A DNA stretch of 64,000 bases from Pseudanabaena mucicola FACHB-723 (GTDB lineage: Bacteria > Cyanobacteriota > Cyanobacteriia > Pseudanabaenales > Pseudanabaenaceae): NCBI RefSeq assembly GCF_014696385.1, contig NZ_JACJQB010000006.1, positions 1 to 64,000 on the forward strand, given 5' to 3'. Shown here one piece after another: positions 16,976-25,961 of this stretch (the stretch's first letter is position 1; every line of letters starts with the position of its first letter). Both the position numbers and the translations under genes were made by a program. The notes under the pieces are model-generated. The model did no database searches. It saw nothing but the letters and a program-made list of their open reading frames with translations, and was not told the DNA's origin.

Positions 16976-18349
16976 ATGGTACATGCCCATAATTCCGAGA
17001 CCCATGCTGCACAAGCGCAATCTCAAGATGAGCTAAATAAGGAATTACGAAAATCTGCGATTCCCGCTCATCTCGTTGTGGCTGAATTTGGCGAAGTTAA
17101 TGTATGGCGATATGCGATCGCAACTCAAGATGCAAAATGTCGGGTAGACTTCACGATCGCCATGGAGCCACAGGGCAAATTTGCCGAAGGTTGGCGGACT
17201 GGCTTGGCTCTAGATGCCAGTGCCTCGATGAAACGGGTCTATGGGCGTAAGGTGGAAGTACGGGTCGATCCTGAACTCTTAACTACCTATATCAAGCAAG
17301 GTCGCCTCAAGTCCTATCTAGAAGATGGTGAACCCATTAGAAAGATTCAAAGAGAGGCTTTTACGGAAATTAAGGAACGTGGATATGCGGTGAAATTTAC
17401 CGAAAATATATTGCAACCACTGGTAAAAGACTTTATTGCTTATTTGGCGAATGGATTAGATGAAACGGGAAAAACGGCGCTGATCTATTGGGGATGTGGT
17501 CAAGGGGATGAGATTCAAGTGCTCGGCGAGTTTGATGCCTTAAGTTGTCAGCAATTAGCGATTACAGGCTCTAGTATTTTGCAACTTGGTAAAACTACCC
17601 ATCTTCTACCTGCGATCGCATATTTTGTAAATGAATATAGTCAAGCCCAGCGCGGTATTTATCTGTTTTTAACCGACGGTAGAATTGATGACCTAGAGGA
17701 TGTGAAGGAATTTACAAAGGAACTAGCGACAGAGATTGCCAAGGGGAAGCGAAATTATCTCAAGCTGATTTTGATTGGGATTGGGAATGATATTGATCGC
17801 TATCAATTACAAGAACTAGATAGTTTTGATACGGGTTGTGATGTAGATATTTGGGATTACAAAATTGCTAGTGAGATGACTAGCCTATCGCAAATTTTTG
17901 CGGAGGTAATCAACGAAAATCAAATTATTGCCGAAAATGCGGCAATCTATGACGATATGGGTAACTGCGTCAAAATTTATCCCAATGGTTTCCCCTCTAA
18001 GGTCGATTTTGTGATGCGTCAGGACTCACAATGGTTTGAGCTAGAAGTCAATCAGCAACGTATTCGTCAAACGGTGACCTTGACTGACGAAACTGCGATC
18101 GCACCATTACCAAAAAAAAGCCTATTCGATTTTGAGCTTCAGGCGCAAGCTATTAATGCAACAACTGCATCAGAGTATTCACCATCGGGGAATCTCAGTA
18201 GCCCATGGCGTATATTCGCTGCCTTGTTGATTGGTGGAGCTTTTATTGGCACTGCGATCGCCTTCGGTATTCTGATTCAGCGCTCAGATCAACGTAGAAT
18301 CCTCAATCAACCAGTCCCCAACGAAATCAAAAAAACTATGCCCAAATAA
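16976..18349 (+). CDS. VWA-domain protein with C-terminal membrane anchor, second of the pair
   Basis: A 457-residue paralogue of the preceding protein. It shares FGEVNVWR near residue 38, a MIDAS of the form LDASAS (about residue 80), TDGRIDDLEDVKEF (about 233) and an ELDSFDTGCDVDIWDYKIA stretch matched by the first protein's ELDNLF...DIDLWDYQVA. It differs by an insertion of about 45 residues after the MIDAS (with KVEVRVDPELLTTYIKQG) and by a C-terminal membrane segment (about residues 417-438, GGAFIGTAIAFGILI) followed by a short tail. Arrangement suggests a soluble and a membrane-tethered version that may act together. Function unknown. Confidence 0.8.
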   Translation: MVHAHNSETHAAQAQSQDELNKELRKSAIPAHLVVAEFGEVNVWRYAIATQDAKCRVDFTIAMEPQGKFAEGWRTGLALDASASMKRVYGRKVEVRVDPELLTTYIKQGRLKSYLEDGEPIRKIQREAFTEIKERGYAVKFTENILQPLVKDFIAYLANGLDETGKTALIYWGCGQGDEIQVLGEFDALSCQQLAITGSSILQLGKTTHLLPAIAYFVNEYSQAQRGIYLFLTDGRIDDLEDVKEFTKELATEIAKGKRNYLKLILIGIGNDIDRYQLQELDSFDTGCDVDIWDYKIASEMTSLSQIFAEVINENQIIAENAAIYDDMGNCVKIYPNGFPSKVDFVMRQDSQWFELEVNQQRIRQTVTLTDETAIAPLPKKSLFDFELQAQAINATTASEYSPSGNLSSPWRIFAALLIGGAFIGTAIAFGILIQRSDQRRILNQPVPNEIKKTMPK

Positions 18350-18386
18350 ATGAAGGCATCGCTTTGCGTCGCCCTCATTTATTTGG
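18342..18386. terminator. Hairpin overlapping the VWA gene stop
   Basis: Imperfect inverted repeat CCAAATAAATGAAGGC/GCCCTCATTTATTTGG around a CGCTTTGCG core; the TAA of the VWA gene lies in the left arm. Followed by CTTT. Member of the GCG-core hairpin set. Confidence 0.55.
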
Positions 18387-18517
18387 CTTTATGTTAATCA
18401 ATTTGCTTAAATGCTATAAATGTTTGTTTAGTCGTTTACAATGGTAAAGGTTAGCTTTTTTACCTTTTAGGGTATGCTCTAACCTTAAAAATTATGTAAC
18501 CCTGAGGACATAAGCGA

Positions 18518-18832
18518 ATGCTACATCGCAAAATTTATCAACTTTGTGAAGCCAAGAGCGATGTTTGGATTTACCTGAGGGATCAGGGACGTTGGTTAGA
18601 AAGAGCCAAAATCCTAGATATTGAAGGTGACGTAGTCACAATCCGCTACGAAACCGAAGATGAAGACGAAGTTTGCTCTTGGGAAGAGATGGTCAGATTA
18701 GAAAGTATTGGTGCTGTGACCCAAAGATTGTCGTCATTCACGAAAACAGGGGGATCTTACGGTGAACTGTTAATATCCGATGACTGTCCTGAAGCCGAAC
18801 AAATTCGCCCCCGCACAGAACCTGAAAAATAG
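18518..18832 (+). CDS. Conserved cyanobacterial small protein (DUF6679-like)
   Basis: A 104-residue soluble acidic protein. The first 70 residues (MLHRKIYQLCEAKSDVWIYL, then a Tudor/SH3-like beta pattern with VVTIRYETEDEDEVCSWEEM) are of a type I associate with the cyanobacterial family DUF6679; this name is from memory and should be treated as tentative. The tail is low-complexity. It stands alone with its own leader of about 130 bases and a downstream hairpin. Function unknown. Confidence 0.7.
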   Translation: MLHRKIYQLCEAKSDVWIYLRDQGRWLERAKILDIEGDVVTIRYETEDEDEVCSWEEMVRLESIGAVTQRLSSFTKTGGSYGELLISDDCPEAEQIRPRTEPEK

Positions 18833-18852
18833 CCAATCAACATAACTATCAG

Positions 18853-18883
18853 AATAGAGTGGGTGCATTGCGCCCACTCTATT
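18853..18883. terminator. Hairpin terminator
   Basis: AATAGAGTGGGTGC/GCGCCCACTCTATT-type inverted repeat with an ATT loop, followed by TTAT, right after the DUF6679-like gene. Likely its terminator. Confidence 0.65.
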
Positions 18884-18923
18884 TTATGAGATGCCTAAGA
18901 CTTTGTAAGCCGAGATTAGAACG

Positions 18924-20684
18924 ATGCAACCTGCTGACCTGACAACCCTTGTGGCTCTTACCCATGAGCTAGATGTAGCCTGTGTGCCTGCAAGGTTAGA
19001 GCAAGTACATCAGAGCGATCGCTATACCCTCCATTTGTTGTTACGTACCCTCGAAAAAAAACAATGGCTATTGCTATCTTGGCATCCCCAGTCGGCACGA
19101 CTCCACCTCTGTGAGCCACCACCCAAACAGCCTGACACCTTTACCTTTAGTCAACAGATTTTGCATCAGGTGGCAGGTTTTGCCCTCGTTGGTGTCAAGC
19201 TGACTAGTCCTTGGGAGCGTGTTGTGGATTTGCAATTTGCCAAACGCCCTGATGATGAGGTGCAGTGGCATTTGTACTTGGAGGTGATGGGTAAATATAG
19301 CAATGCAATTTTAGTCAATGCTAATGGCGAAATTGTGACGGCTGCCCACCAAGTCAGCAGCAAACAGTCGCGAGTACGCCCAATTCAAACAGGCGATCGC
19401 TATGAGTTACCGCCTGCTTTGTTAGAGGCAATTCCTAGTCTTCATGAATCCTTTGACTCATGGCGCGAGCAATTAATTTTAATTCCCAAAGAAATTAGTC
19501 GTAATTTACTAAGTAACTATCGTGGCGTGAGTTCCGCCCTAGTGCGCTCATTACTTGCGATCGCAAAAGTCGATGGCAACACCAATGTGTCTGTGCTGAC
19601 TATGCCTGAATGGGAATCTCTATATAGCGCATGGCAAATTTGGCTTGGTTGCCTTGACCAAAAAAGTTTTTATCCCCAGCTGGAGGGAAAAGGCTATGCC
19701 ATGATTGCGGGAGAGCATGAGCGCAAATCTTTAACCTTCGTGAATGAATTTTGCGATCGCTATTATTCGCAACAAACAGGCAAGATTGCCTTTCAGCAAC
19801 TCCATCAACAAATTAGTCAAGCACTGCAAAATCAGTTAACCAAGCTCAATGTTAAAGCCAAAGACTTTTGCGATCGCTTGCAACTTTCAGCCCAAGCCGA
19901 TGACTTTAAAGATAAAGCCGATTTACTGATGGCACATTTACATCTTTGGACAATTGGCATGAAGGAAATTACCCTCACCGATTTTCATTCAGGAGCTTCG
20001 GTGCAGATTCCCCTTGACCCCACCCAAAATGCGGCTCAAAATGCTCAATCTTTATATAAAAAGCACCAAAAACAAAAAAGAGCCGCTCTTGCGATCGCAC
20101 CCTTACTAGAATCTGTACAACAGGAAATCGCCTATCTTGAGCAGGTTTCTACCGCCGTCAGTTTGTTGGAACAGGATGAACTCGCTGCCTTACAGGAAAT
20201 TCGTGCTGAGCTAGCACAGCAGGGCTATCTCAAGGTCACGGCTGAATATGCTCCACGCACCAAAAACAACAACAAAAGCATCAAAAACAAAGGTAATCGA
20301 AGTAAACAGGAGGAAATTCCTGATTGTCACCGCTTTACTACTCCTAACGGCTTTGAGGTGTGGGTGGGCAGAAATAATTATCAAAATGATTTGCTGTCGT
20401 TTCGCATCGCAGGGGAATATGATCTTTGGCTCCATGCCCAAGAAATATCGGGTAGCCATGTGTTATTACGCTTACCTGCGGGATCTGTTGCCGATGACCA
20501 AGATCTCCAAGTTGCCGCCAACTATGCCGCCTACTACAGCCGTGCTAGACAGAGTGATCAAGTTCCCGTCGTTTGTACGATTCCCAAGTATGTATTTAAA
20601 CCCAAAGGCGCAAAGCCGGGCATGGTCGTTTATACCCATGAAAAGATTATTTGGGGACAACCCACTACTCTAAGAAGCGAATAA
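18924..20684 (+). CDS. Rqc2/RqcH-type NFACT protein
   Basis: A 586-residue protein of the NFACT family (also annotated as fibronectin-binding FbpA). Bacterial RqcH binds obstructed 50S subunits and adds C-terminal alanine tails to stalled peptides for degradation. Domains: NFACT-N (1 to about 235), two helix-hairpin-helix and coiled-coil segments (about 260-440) and the NFACT-R RNA-binding domain with DLWLHAQEISGSHVLLRLP (about 507-525), which includes the conserved His and Ser-His pair. Between them is a basic low-complexity linker rich in Asn and Lys. Length is normal for the cyanobacterial branch. No operon partner. Confidence 0.92.
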   Translation: MQPADLTTLVALTHELDVACVPARLEQVHQSDRYTLHLLLRTLEKKQWLLLSWHPQSARLHLCEPPPKQPDTFTFSQQILHQVAGFALVGVKLTSPWERVVDLQFAKRPDDEVQWHLYLEVMGKYSNAILVNANGEIVTAAHQVSSKQSRVRPIQTGDRYELPPALLEAIPSLHESFDSWREQLILIPKEISRNLLSNYRGVSSALVRSLLAIAKVDGNTNVSVLTMPEWESLYSAWQIWLGCLDQKSFYPQLEGKGYAMIAGEHERKSLTFVNEFCDRYYSQQTGKIAFQQLHQQISQALQNQLTKLNVKAKDFCDRLQLSAQADDFKDKADLLMAHLHLWTIGMKEITLTDFHSGASVQIPLDPTQNAAQNAQSLYKKHQKQKRAALAIAPLLESVQQEIAYLEQVSTAVSLLEQDELAALQEIRAELAQQGYLKVTAEYAPRTKNNNKSIKNKGNRSKQEEIPDCHRFTTPNGFEVWVGRNNYQNDLLSFRIAGEYDLWLHAQEISGSHVLLRLPAGSVADDQDLQVAANYAAYYSRARQSDQVPVVCTIPKYVFKPKGAKPGMVVYTHEKIIWGQPTTLRSE

Positions 20685-20726
20685 GAATAAGTGCGGTGCG
20701 GAGCGCCACAATTATTCTTATTGCCT
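20684..20726. terminator. Imperfect hairpin between convergent genes
   Basis: AATAAGAATAA and its complement TTATTCTTATT flank a GTGCGGTGCGGAGCGCCAC core just after the NFACT stop. Likely terminates this gene and the opposing kaiB-like gene. Confidence 0.55.
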
Positions 20727-20733
20727 AGGGCGG

Positions 20734-21051
20734 CTATAACCGAACTATTTCCAAACCAATTAGCACTTTTTCCTGATTCGATAAGTCACCAATAATCTGT
20801 TTAAAGGGCAGTGGTAACTTTTTGACTAAAGTCGGAACCGCAATAATCTGGTCTTTTCTAGCAATATGAGGATGCTCAATCAGATCGATTACCTCAATTC
20901 GGTAGCGACCTTGCAGGAACTCATCACATATTTTTTGTAAATTGCTGATAGCTAAAAGCGATTTAGCAGATTTTCCTGCTATGTAAAGCTTCATGTCCCA
21001 TAATTCATTTTCTTCGGGCAGGGGAATCTGATCGTTTGTATTTATATCCAT
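20734..21051 (-). CDS. kaiB2: KaiB-like protein (kaiB2 type)
   Basis: A 105-residue thioredoxin-like fold protein of the KaiB family: KLYIAGKSAKSLLAISNLQKICDEFL then YRIEVIDLIEHPHIARKDQI and VPTLVKKLPLP, the cis-proline region. In the clock, KaiB binds the KaiC CI ring; kaiB2 paralogues are thought to work outside the core oscillator, for instance in stress or signalling. The ATG at 21051 is chosen because it gives the normal N-terminus; it lies 4 bp after the kaiC-like stop, so the two are surely cotranscribed and probably translationally coupled. Assignment to kaiB2 rests on its kaiC partner. Confidence 0.85.
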   Translation of the reverse strand: MDINTNDQIPLPEENELWDMKLYIAGKSAKSLLAISNLQKICDEFLQGRYRIEVIDLIEHPHIARKDQIIAVPTLVKKLPLPFKQIIGDLSNQEKVLIGLEIVRL

Positions 21052-21055
21052 ATTT

Positions 21056-22753
21056 CTAATCAGCTTTGCGAAGAACTGATATTTCAAATTTGCTGTCAGT
21101 TAAGATTTGCTGAGAAATGTCTTCTTGTTGGCTAAACATATCTAACTCCGCTTGCTCAATGGCTAGTTGAATTTCGAGAGCTTGGATTTGAGCCTTTACT
21201 AACGATTGCTGCTGTTCTAGTCTGAGTTTTTTACGCTCAAATTCTTGCTTTTGATGGATATGCTCCAATTTCTCTTGGGCTTGTTGCGCGACCCTTGCAG
21301 TTCCAGTCAAGAAGCCCTGACGACCTAGATATACATCAACTATGTCTATACCACTACTCGTTAAGATAAATTCACGTACCTGATTAGAATGCTGCATACC
21401 ACGGGATTTCAGAATATACAAAGTGCGATTACGTTCGCCATTTGTTTCCATGGTACGGAGTTCTAGCCAAGTATCCATGAGTGAAGATGTTCCTAAGTCT
21501 GTATGCTCAAAAGGAGAACCACCTTGCAGTAAGTTTGTGAAAAAAACAGTGATTTGTTGAGATTTAAATATGTCGATCAAACGCATCAGAAAATTCTTGG
21601 TTTGATTTAATGTTCCACTACTAGCAAGATTGCTCATCGGGTCAACCACAATCGAGCTAGGCTTAAACTCTTTGACCCAATTCTGAATTGTGAGTAATCG
21701 CAACTCTAACCCATAGGCAGTTGGACGTACTGACTCAAATCGTAGTAAACCATTTTCGACATGATGGGTCAAATCAAGTCCTACCGATCGCTGATTTCTG
21801 AGGATTTGCTGGGGAGGTTCTTCCATTGCCAAATAGAGGCATCGTTCGCCGCGATCGCAAGTGGCTGACGCAAAGAAACCTGCTAAGGTCGTTTTACCCG
21901 TTCCTGCCATCCCAGTCACCAAAATACTACTACCCCGATAGTATCCACCCTCATCTAACATCGCATCAAGACGGGGGATACCTGTCGATACTCGTTCCGT
22001 AGAGATTTCGTAGTCTAAGCCTACTGAAGTGACTGGAACTACTGAAATACCATTTTCCTCAATTATAAAAGGATATTCATTGGAGCCATGTCTTGAGCCT
22101 CGATATTTAAAAATTTGCAGATAGCGGGTGGTGATCTCTTCTGAGGTACGCTGCTCTAAGCGAATTACACAGTCAGAGACATATTCTTCTAAGCCTTGGC
22201 GCGTTAATGTGTTGCTTCCCCGCTCTCCTGTAATTATTGCCGTCACCCCCTGTTCTTTGAGCCAGCGAAACAAACGATGCAGCTCCGATCTGACAATGTG
22301 AGCATTGGTTAATCCTGCAAATAGGACTTCCAATGTATCCAAAACTACTCGCTTTGCCCCGATTTCTTGAATTGCACTACCCAGCCGAATAAATAAGCCG
22401 TCAAGATTATAGTCACCAGTTTCTTCTATTCCCAATGGACTGATATAAACATGGTCAATAATCAATTTACCATCGGCTTCTAATTGTTCTAGATCCCATC
22501 CCAAAGACACAACATTTTGGGCGATTTCTTGAGCATTTTCCTCAAAGGTCATGAGTACGCCTGCTTCGCCGTACTTAATTGCACCATGCACCAGAAACTC
22601 AACTCCAAACAGGGTCTTGCCACAACCTGCTGAACCACACACGAGGGTGGGGCGACCTTGTGGCAAGCCGCCATCGGTTATTTCATCTAGACCCTGAATT
22701 CCTGTGGGGGATTTGGGGAGTTGAGGCTTCAATGTTTTTTTACTTCTATTCAT
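21056..22753 (-). CDS. kaiC2: KaiC-family ATPase (kaiC2 type)
   Basis: A 565-residue protein with two RecA-like KaiC domains. CI: Walker A GSAGCGKT (40-47) with catalytic EE (71-72). CII: Walker A GMAGTGKT (281-288) with EE (311-312). At the site equal to the phosphorylated Ser431-Thr432 of clock KaiC it has Ser423-Ser424, followed by the conserved Asp-Thr (427-428); the SS form is typical of KaiC2. Canonical A-loop residues are not preserved; instead residues about 490-540 form a Gln/Glu-rich coiled coil. No kaiA is present. It heads a kaiC-kaiB operon, divergent from a photoreceptor-like hybrid kinase 225 bp away, suggesting a shared signalling function rather than the core clock. Confidence 0.9.
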   Translation of the reverse strand: MNRSKKTLKPQLPKSPTGIQGLDEITDGGLPQGRPTLVCGSAGCGKTLFGVEFLVHGAIKYGEAGVLMTFEENAQEIAQNVVSLGWDLEQLEADGKLIIDHVYISPLGIEETGDYNLDGLFIRLGSAIQEIGAKRVVLDTLEVLFAGLTNAHIVRSELHRLFRWLKEQGVTAIITGERGSNTLTRQGLEEYVSDCVIRLEQRTSEEITTRYLQIFKYRGSRHGSNEYPFIIEENGISVVPVTSVGLDYEISTERVSTGIPRLDAMLDEGGYYRGSSILVTGMAGTGKTTLAGFFASATCDRGERCLYLAMEEPPQQILRNQRSVGLDLTHHVENGLLRFESVRPTAYGLELRLLTIQNWVKEFKPSSIVVDPMSNLASSGTLNQTKNFLMRLIDIFKSQQITVFFTNLLQGGSPFEHTDLGTSSLMDTWLELRTMETNGERNRTLYILKSRGMQHSNQVREFILTSSGIDIVDVYLGRQGFLTGTARVAQQAQEKLEHIHQKQEFERKKLRLEQQQSLVKAQIQALEIQLAIEQAELDMFSQQEDISQQILTDSKFEISVLRKAD

Positions 22754-22978
22754 AGATTTCTATCTATTTTTAGCATATACTCAGACTTAGTTTTTGAAAA
22801 ACTTGCACTAATTAGTTATATTTACCTGTAAAACCCAAGTAAGGGGAACTACTAATTAGCAATTATGTCTAGAGAACTAAATTATATGCATAAAAAATTA
22901 GTTCGATTTTCACTAGACCCAAGTTGCAATAAATCTTGCAAAAATTATTTTTATAAAAAAATTATTCTATGATTTCCT

Positions 22979-25063
22979 GTGATTAACTTAAGTAACCTAG
23001 AGCAGAAATCATTATTAACTGCGATCGCAAATCGTATTCAAGCGTCACTAGATTTACAAGTGATTTTGGATACAACTGTCCAAGAAATTCGTGACTTTCT
23101 GCATACAGATCGGGTCATAGCCTATCAATTTGCAGCAGATTGGAGTGGTCGCATCGTCTCGGAAGCCGTTGGACAAGAATGGGAATCACTGCTAGGACAA
23201 GTCCTCACCGATCCGCATTTTGGTGAAGCGATGGTGGAGCCTTACATCAATGGACGGATCCAAGTAACCGATGATATTCACGTAGGATTAACCAATTGCC
23301 ATACCAAATTTCTAGAGCAAATTCAGGTAAAAGCAATCATTGTGGTGCCAATTGTACAAGGTGGAGAATTATGGGGACTGTTGGCTGCACAGGAATGCAC
23401 CCAAACTCGTCATTGGCAAACCTCAGAAGCAGAGTTGCTGCAAGAGTTAGCGACGCATATCAGCATCGCGATTCGTCAGTCAATGACGATGACACAGTTG
23501 CAGCAATTTAACCAAGAGTTAGAATCCAAAGTCCTCGAACGCACAGAAGCTCTACTTACTGCTAAAAACCAGTTAAACATGCTTGTGTTTAATGTTTCTG
23601 ATGGGATTTTGATTATTGATGAGGATGGGTATATTGTATTTGCCAATCCATCCGCTGCCAAAATATTTGGTATCGGAATTGAGCAGTTTATAGGCATCTT
23701 GTTCGGAGTGCCTAATGATTTGAATAATCGATTTGAAATTAATCATCTGATTAACTTTGAGGAGGTGGGGGGCAGTGAAATGCAGGTTGTTGAGATTGAA
23801 TGGAATCAGCAACCTGCCTATCTCATCTCTCTGCATGATGTTACTGAACGTCTTCAAATGGAAGAGAAACTACGAGAGTCTAACCAAGAATTAATGCAGG
23901 CAACACTCCTCAAGAATGAATTTCTTGCCAACATGAGTCATGAGCTGCGTACTCCGCTCAATGCCATCTTGGGTATGAATGAAGGTTTACAGGATGGTGT
24001 GTTTGGGGCAATTAATGAGAAACAGTTAAAGGCATTACAAACTGTTGAAAAGAGTGCCAACCACCTGTTATCAATGATTAACGATATTCTTGATGTTGCC
24101 AAGATTGAATCAGGACAAGTCACTTTAGATTTAGCACTTACCTCTATTGAAGAACTATGTCATTCTAGTTTGGTTTTCATCAAGCAGCAATCTTATCAAA
24201 AACACCTGCAATTGGAAATTAAAGTAGCACCAAATTTACCAAAACTGCTTATCGATGAACGGCGAATGCGTCAAGTGCTAATTAACTTACTAAGTAACGC
24301 CGTCAAATTTACACCAACAGGGGGAAGGATTACTTTAGAAGCCTCAAAACTAGTAAGAGAAGATGGGCTAAAAGCAGATCTAGTCATGACTGTAACCGAT
24401 ACGGGCATTGGTATTTCTCCAGAAAATATCAAAAAGCTGTTCCGCCCATTTATTCAAATTGATAGTGCCTTAAATCGTCAATATGCAGGAACAGGACTTG
24501 GTCTAGCTTTGACAAAAAATATTGTGGAACTCCATGGCGGGAGGGTAGGAGTAACCAGCAAACTGGGCGGTGGCAGTTGCTTTACGATTGAGATACCTTA
24601 CGATCTTGAGTCTTCCTCCCCCGTTATGAGTGGAGATAAATCTCGATCGTTTAAGCAAGAAGTTGATGTTGAAATCGAAGCATCAACTAGCCAAATGCCC
24701 TTACTACTCATCGCCGAAGATAATGACGCAAATGCACTGACATTTTCCAGCTATTTAGAGGTTAAGGGCTACCGAACGTTATTTGCGAAAAATGGCAAAG
24801 AAGCGATCGCAATCGCCAAAGATAAGCATCCTGACTTAATTTTGATGGATATTCAAATGCCAGTTATGGATGGGTTAGAAGCAATTAGACAAATTCGCCT
24901 TGATCCTGATGTCGCTGGTATTCCGATTATTGCCCTAACGGCATTGGCAATGAAAGGAGATCGGGAGCGCTGTCTGGGTACAGGTGCAAATGATTATTTG
25001 AGTAAGCCAGTCAGACTCAAGGAATTAGCAGCTATGATTCAAGGGTTACTCCAGAGAAATTGA
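22979..25063 (+). CDS. Hybrid histidine kinase with cyanobacteriochrome-like GAF domain
   Basis: A 694-residue sensor kinase. Domains: GAF (about 20-168), PAS (about 195-290), HisKA with H321 in the box NMSHELRTPLNA, HATPase (N box LLSNAVKF near 438, G boxes TGIGIS and GTGLGLA) and a C-terminal receiver with phosphoacceptor D624 (LMDIQMPVMDG). The GAF domain has Cys107-His108 in GLTNCHTKFLEQIQVKA, the position of the chromophore-binding Cys of bilin-binding GAFs, and DPHF (78-81) where two-cysteine types have DxCF. It is therefore likely a single-cysteine bilin photoreceptor, to be tested. The start is GTG with no strong ribosome site. Divergent from kaiC2-kaiB2. Confidence 0.85.
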   Translation: MINLSNLEQKSLLTAIANRIQASLDLQVILDTTVQEIRDFLHTDRVIAYQFAADWSGRIVSEAVGQEWESLLGQVLTDPHFGEAMVEPYINGRIQVTDDIHVGLTNCHTKFLEQIQVKAIIVVPIVQGGELWGLLAAQECTQTRHWQTSEAELLQELATHISIAIRQSMTMTQLQQFNQELESKVLERTEALLTAKNQLNMLVFNVSDGILIIDEDGYIVFANPSAAKIFGIGIEQFIGILFGVPNDLNNRFEINHLINFEEVGGSEMQVVEIEWNQQPAYLISLHDVTERLQMEEKLRESNQELMQATLLKNEFLANMSHELRTPLNAILGMNEGLQDGVFGAINEKQLKALQTVEKSANHLLSMINDILDVAKIESGQVTLDLALTSIEELCHSSLVFIKQQSYQKHLQLEIKVAPNLPKLLIDERRMRQVLINLLSNAVKFTPTGGRITLEASKLVREDGLKADLVMTVTDTGIGISPENIKKLFRPFIQIDSALNRQYAGTGLGLALTKNIVELHGGRVGVTSKLGGGSCFTIEIPYDLESSSPVMSGDKSRSFKQEVDVEIEASTSQMPLLLIAEDNDANALTFSSYLEVKGYRTLFAKNGKEAIAIAKDKHPDLILMDIQMPVMDGLEAIRQIRLDPDVAGIPIIALTALAMKGDRERCLGTGANDYLSKPVRLKELAAMIQGLLQRN

Positions 25064-25094
25064 AAAAACACCGCTTTGCGGTGTTTTTTCAATT
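25062..25094. terminator. Bidirectional intrinsic terminator
   Basis: GAAAAAACACCGC/GCGGTGTTTTTTC hairpin with TTT loop, between the kinase and convergent NlpC/P60 gene. T-runs on both strands make it a convincing two-way terminator. Confidence 0.85.
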
Positions 25095-25097
25095 TCT

Positions 25098-25772
25098 CTA
25101 AGCCTTAGGTTGGATAGCATTGTAACAACGAGTAATTCTGCCAACCCCACGGAGTTGTTGCCTATACCATTGCGAAACGGGATCTTGTCCTGAAAGCGTA
25201 CTCATGGCAATTCCGTTATGTCCATGCTCTTTCCCTGAGCTATGGATATAGGCAGCATCCCCAATATAAATACCGACATGGGTCGCTTTAGTAGGTGTCC
25301 CAAAAAAGATCAAATCGCCAACTTGGATATGATCAATGGCGATCGCATCACTAAACTCTTCCTGCTGGTAAGCATCACGGGGCAACCAAATGCCGACTGA
25401 GGCAAAGGCAACCTGCATCAAACCTGAACAATCATAATCTGGTGCGACAGTCCCTCCCCATAGGTATTGATTGGGGACTGCGATCGCAGTTTGTATAAAC
25501 GCAATCACATCAGAAATGCGATCGCAAATTTCTTGGCTACTTAAATTTGGTGGACGACTTTCTAAGAAACTTTTGCGATCGCTAGATACTAGCTTTGCAA
25601 CATCTTGGCAATCTAGCAAACCTGTATAGCCATCTTCAAGTAATTGGATCTGCCAAAAATCTGGTTCAGCCTCGATTACCTGCAAATATCGTCCCTTAGC
25701 CATCTGCGTCGCTAAGCGATCAAGGGTTGGCGAATCATAAATATTAATGTCAGCCAGACTACGGTAGATCAT
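25098..25772 (-). CDS. NlpC/P60 family cysteine peptidase with SH3-like domain
   Basis: A 224-residue cell-wall peptidase of the C40 family, which cleaves gamma-D-Glu-diamino acid bonds in peptidoglycan stem peptides. Residues about 1-75 form a bacterial SH3-like domain; 85-210 the NlpC/P60 domain with catalytic Cys115 (DYDCSGLMQVAF) and the histidine in THVGIYIGDAAYIHSS. No signal peptide is visible, which is also true of many cyanobacterial homologues; these are thought to work on imported muropeptides or after non-classical export. Terminated by the hairpin at 25062-25094. Confidence 0.9.
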   Translation of the reverse strand: MIYRSLADINIYDSPTLDRLATQMAKGRYLQVIEAEPDFWQIQLLEDGYTGLLDCQDVAKLVSSDRKSFLESRPPNLSSQEICDRISDVIAFIQTAIAVPNQYLWGGTVAPDYDCSGLMQVAFASVGIWLPRDAYQQEEFSDAIAIDHIQVGDLIFFGTPTKATHVGIYIGDAAYIHSSGKEHGHNGIAMSTLSGQDPVSQWYRQQLRGVGRITRCYNAIQPKA

Positions 25773-25812
25773 GATTTTTTAATAAAACAAGTCTTATCAG
25801 AAATTATTTCAG

Positions 25813-25922
25813 GTCTAAGTAACTGGGCGAAATTAAATATAAAACCCTAAAACCTGTGGCGCACGCTGCGCGTGTTCCACAGGTTTTAGCGATGGGTTTT
25901 AATTATGCCTAGCTACTTATTA
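25813..25922. mobile_element. MITE-like element with IS-type ends
   Basis: Left end CTAAGTAACTGGGCGAAATT and right end AATTATGCCTAGCTACTTA are imperfect inverted repeats. Between them is a hairpin (CCTAAAACCTGTGGCGCACG and partial complement) almost the same as the one at the end of the transposase gene at the left edge of the window. It has no coding capacity. It sits in the spacer before the sigma-like gene. Confidence 0.65.
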
Positions 25923-25961
25923 CGAAGTAAAAGTTGCATTATCATACTTTGCTGCTAGTAT

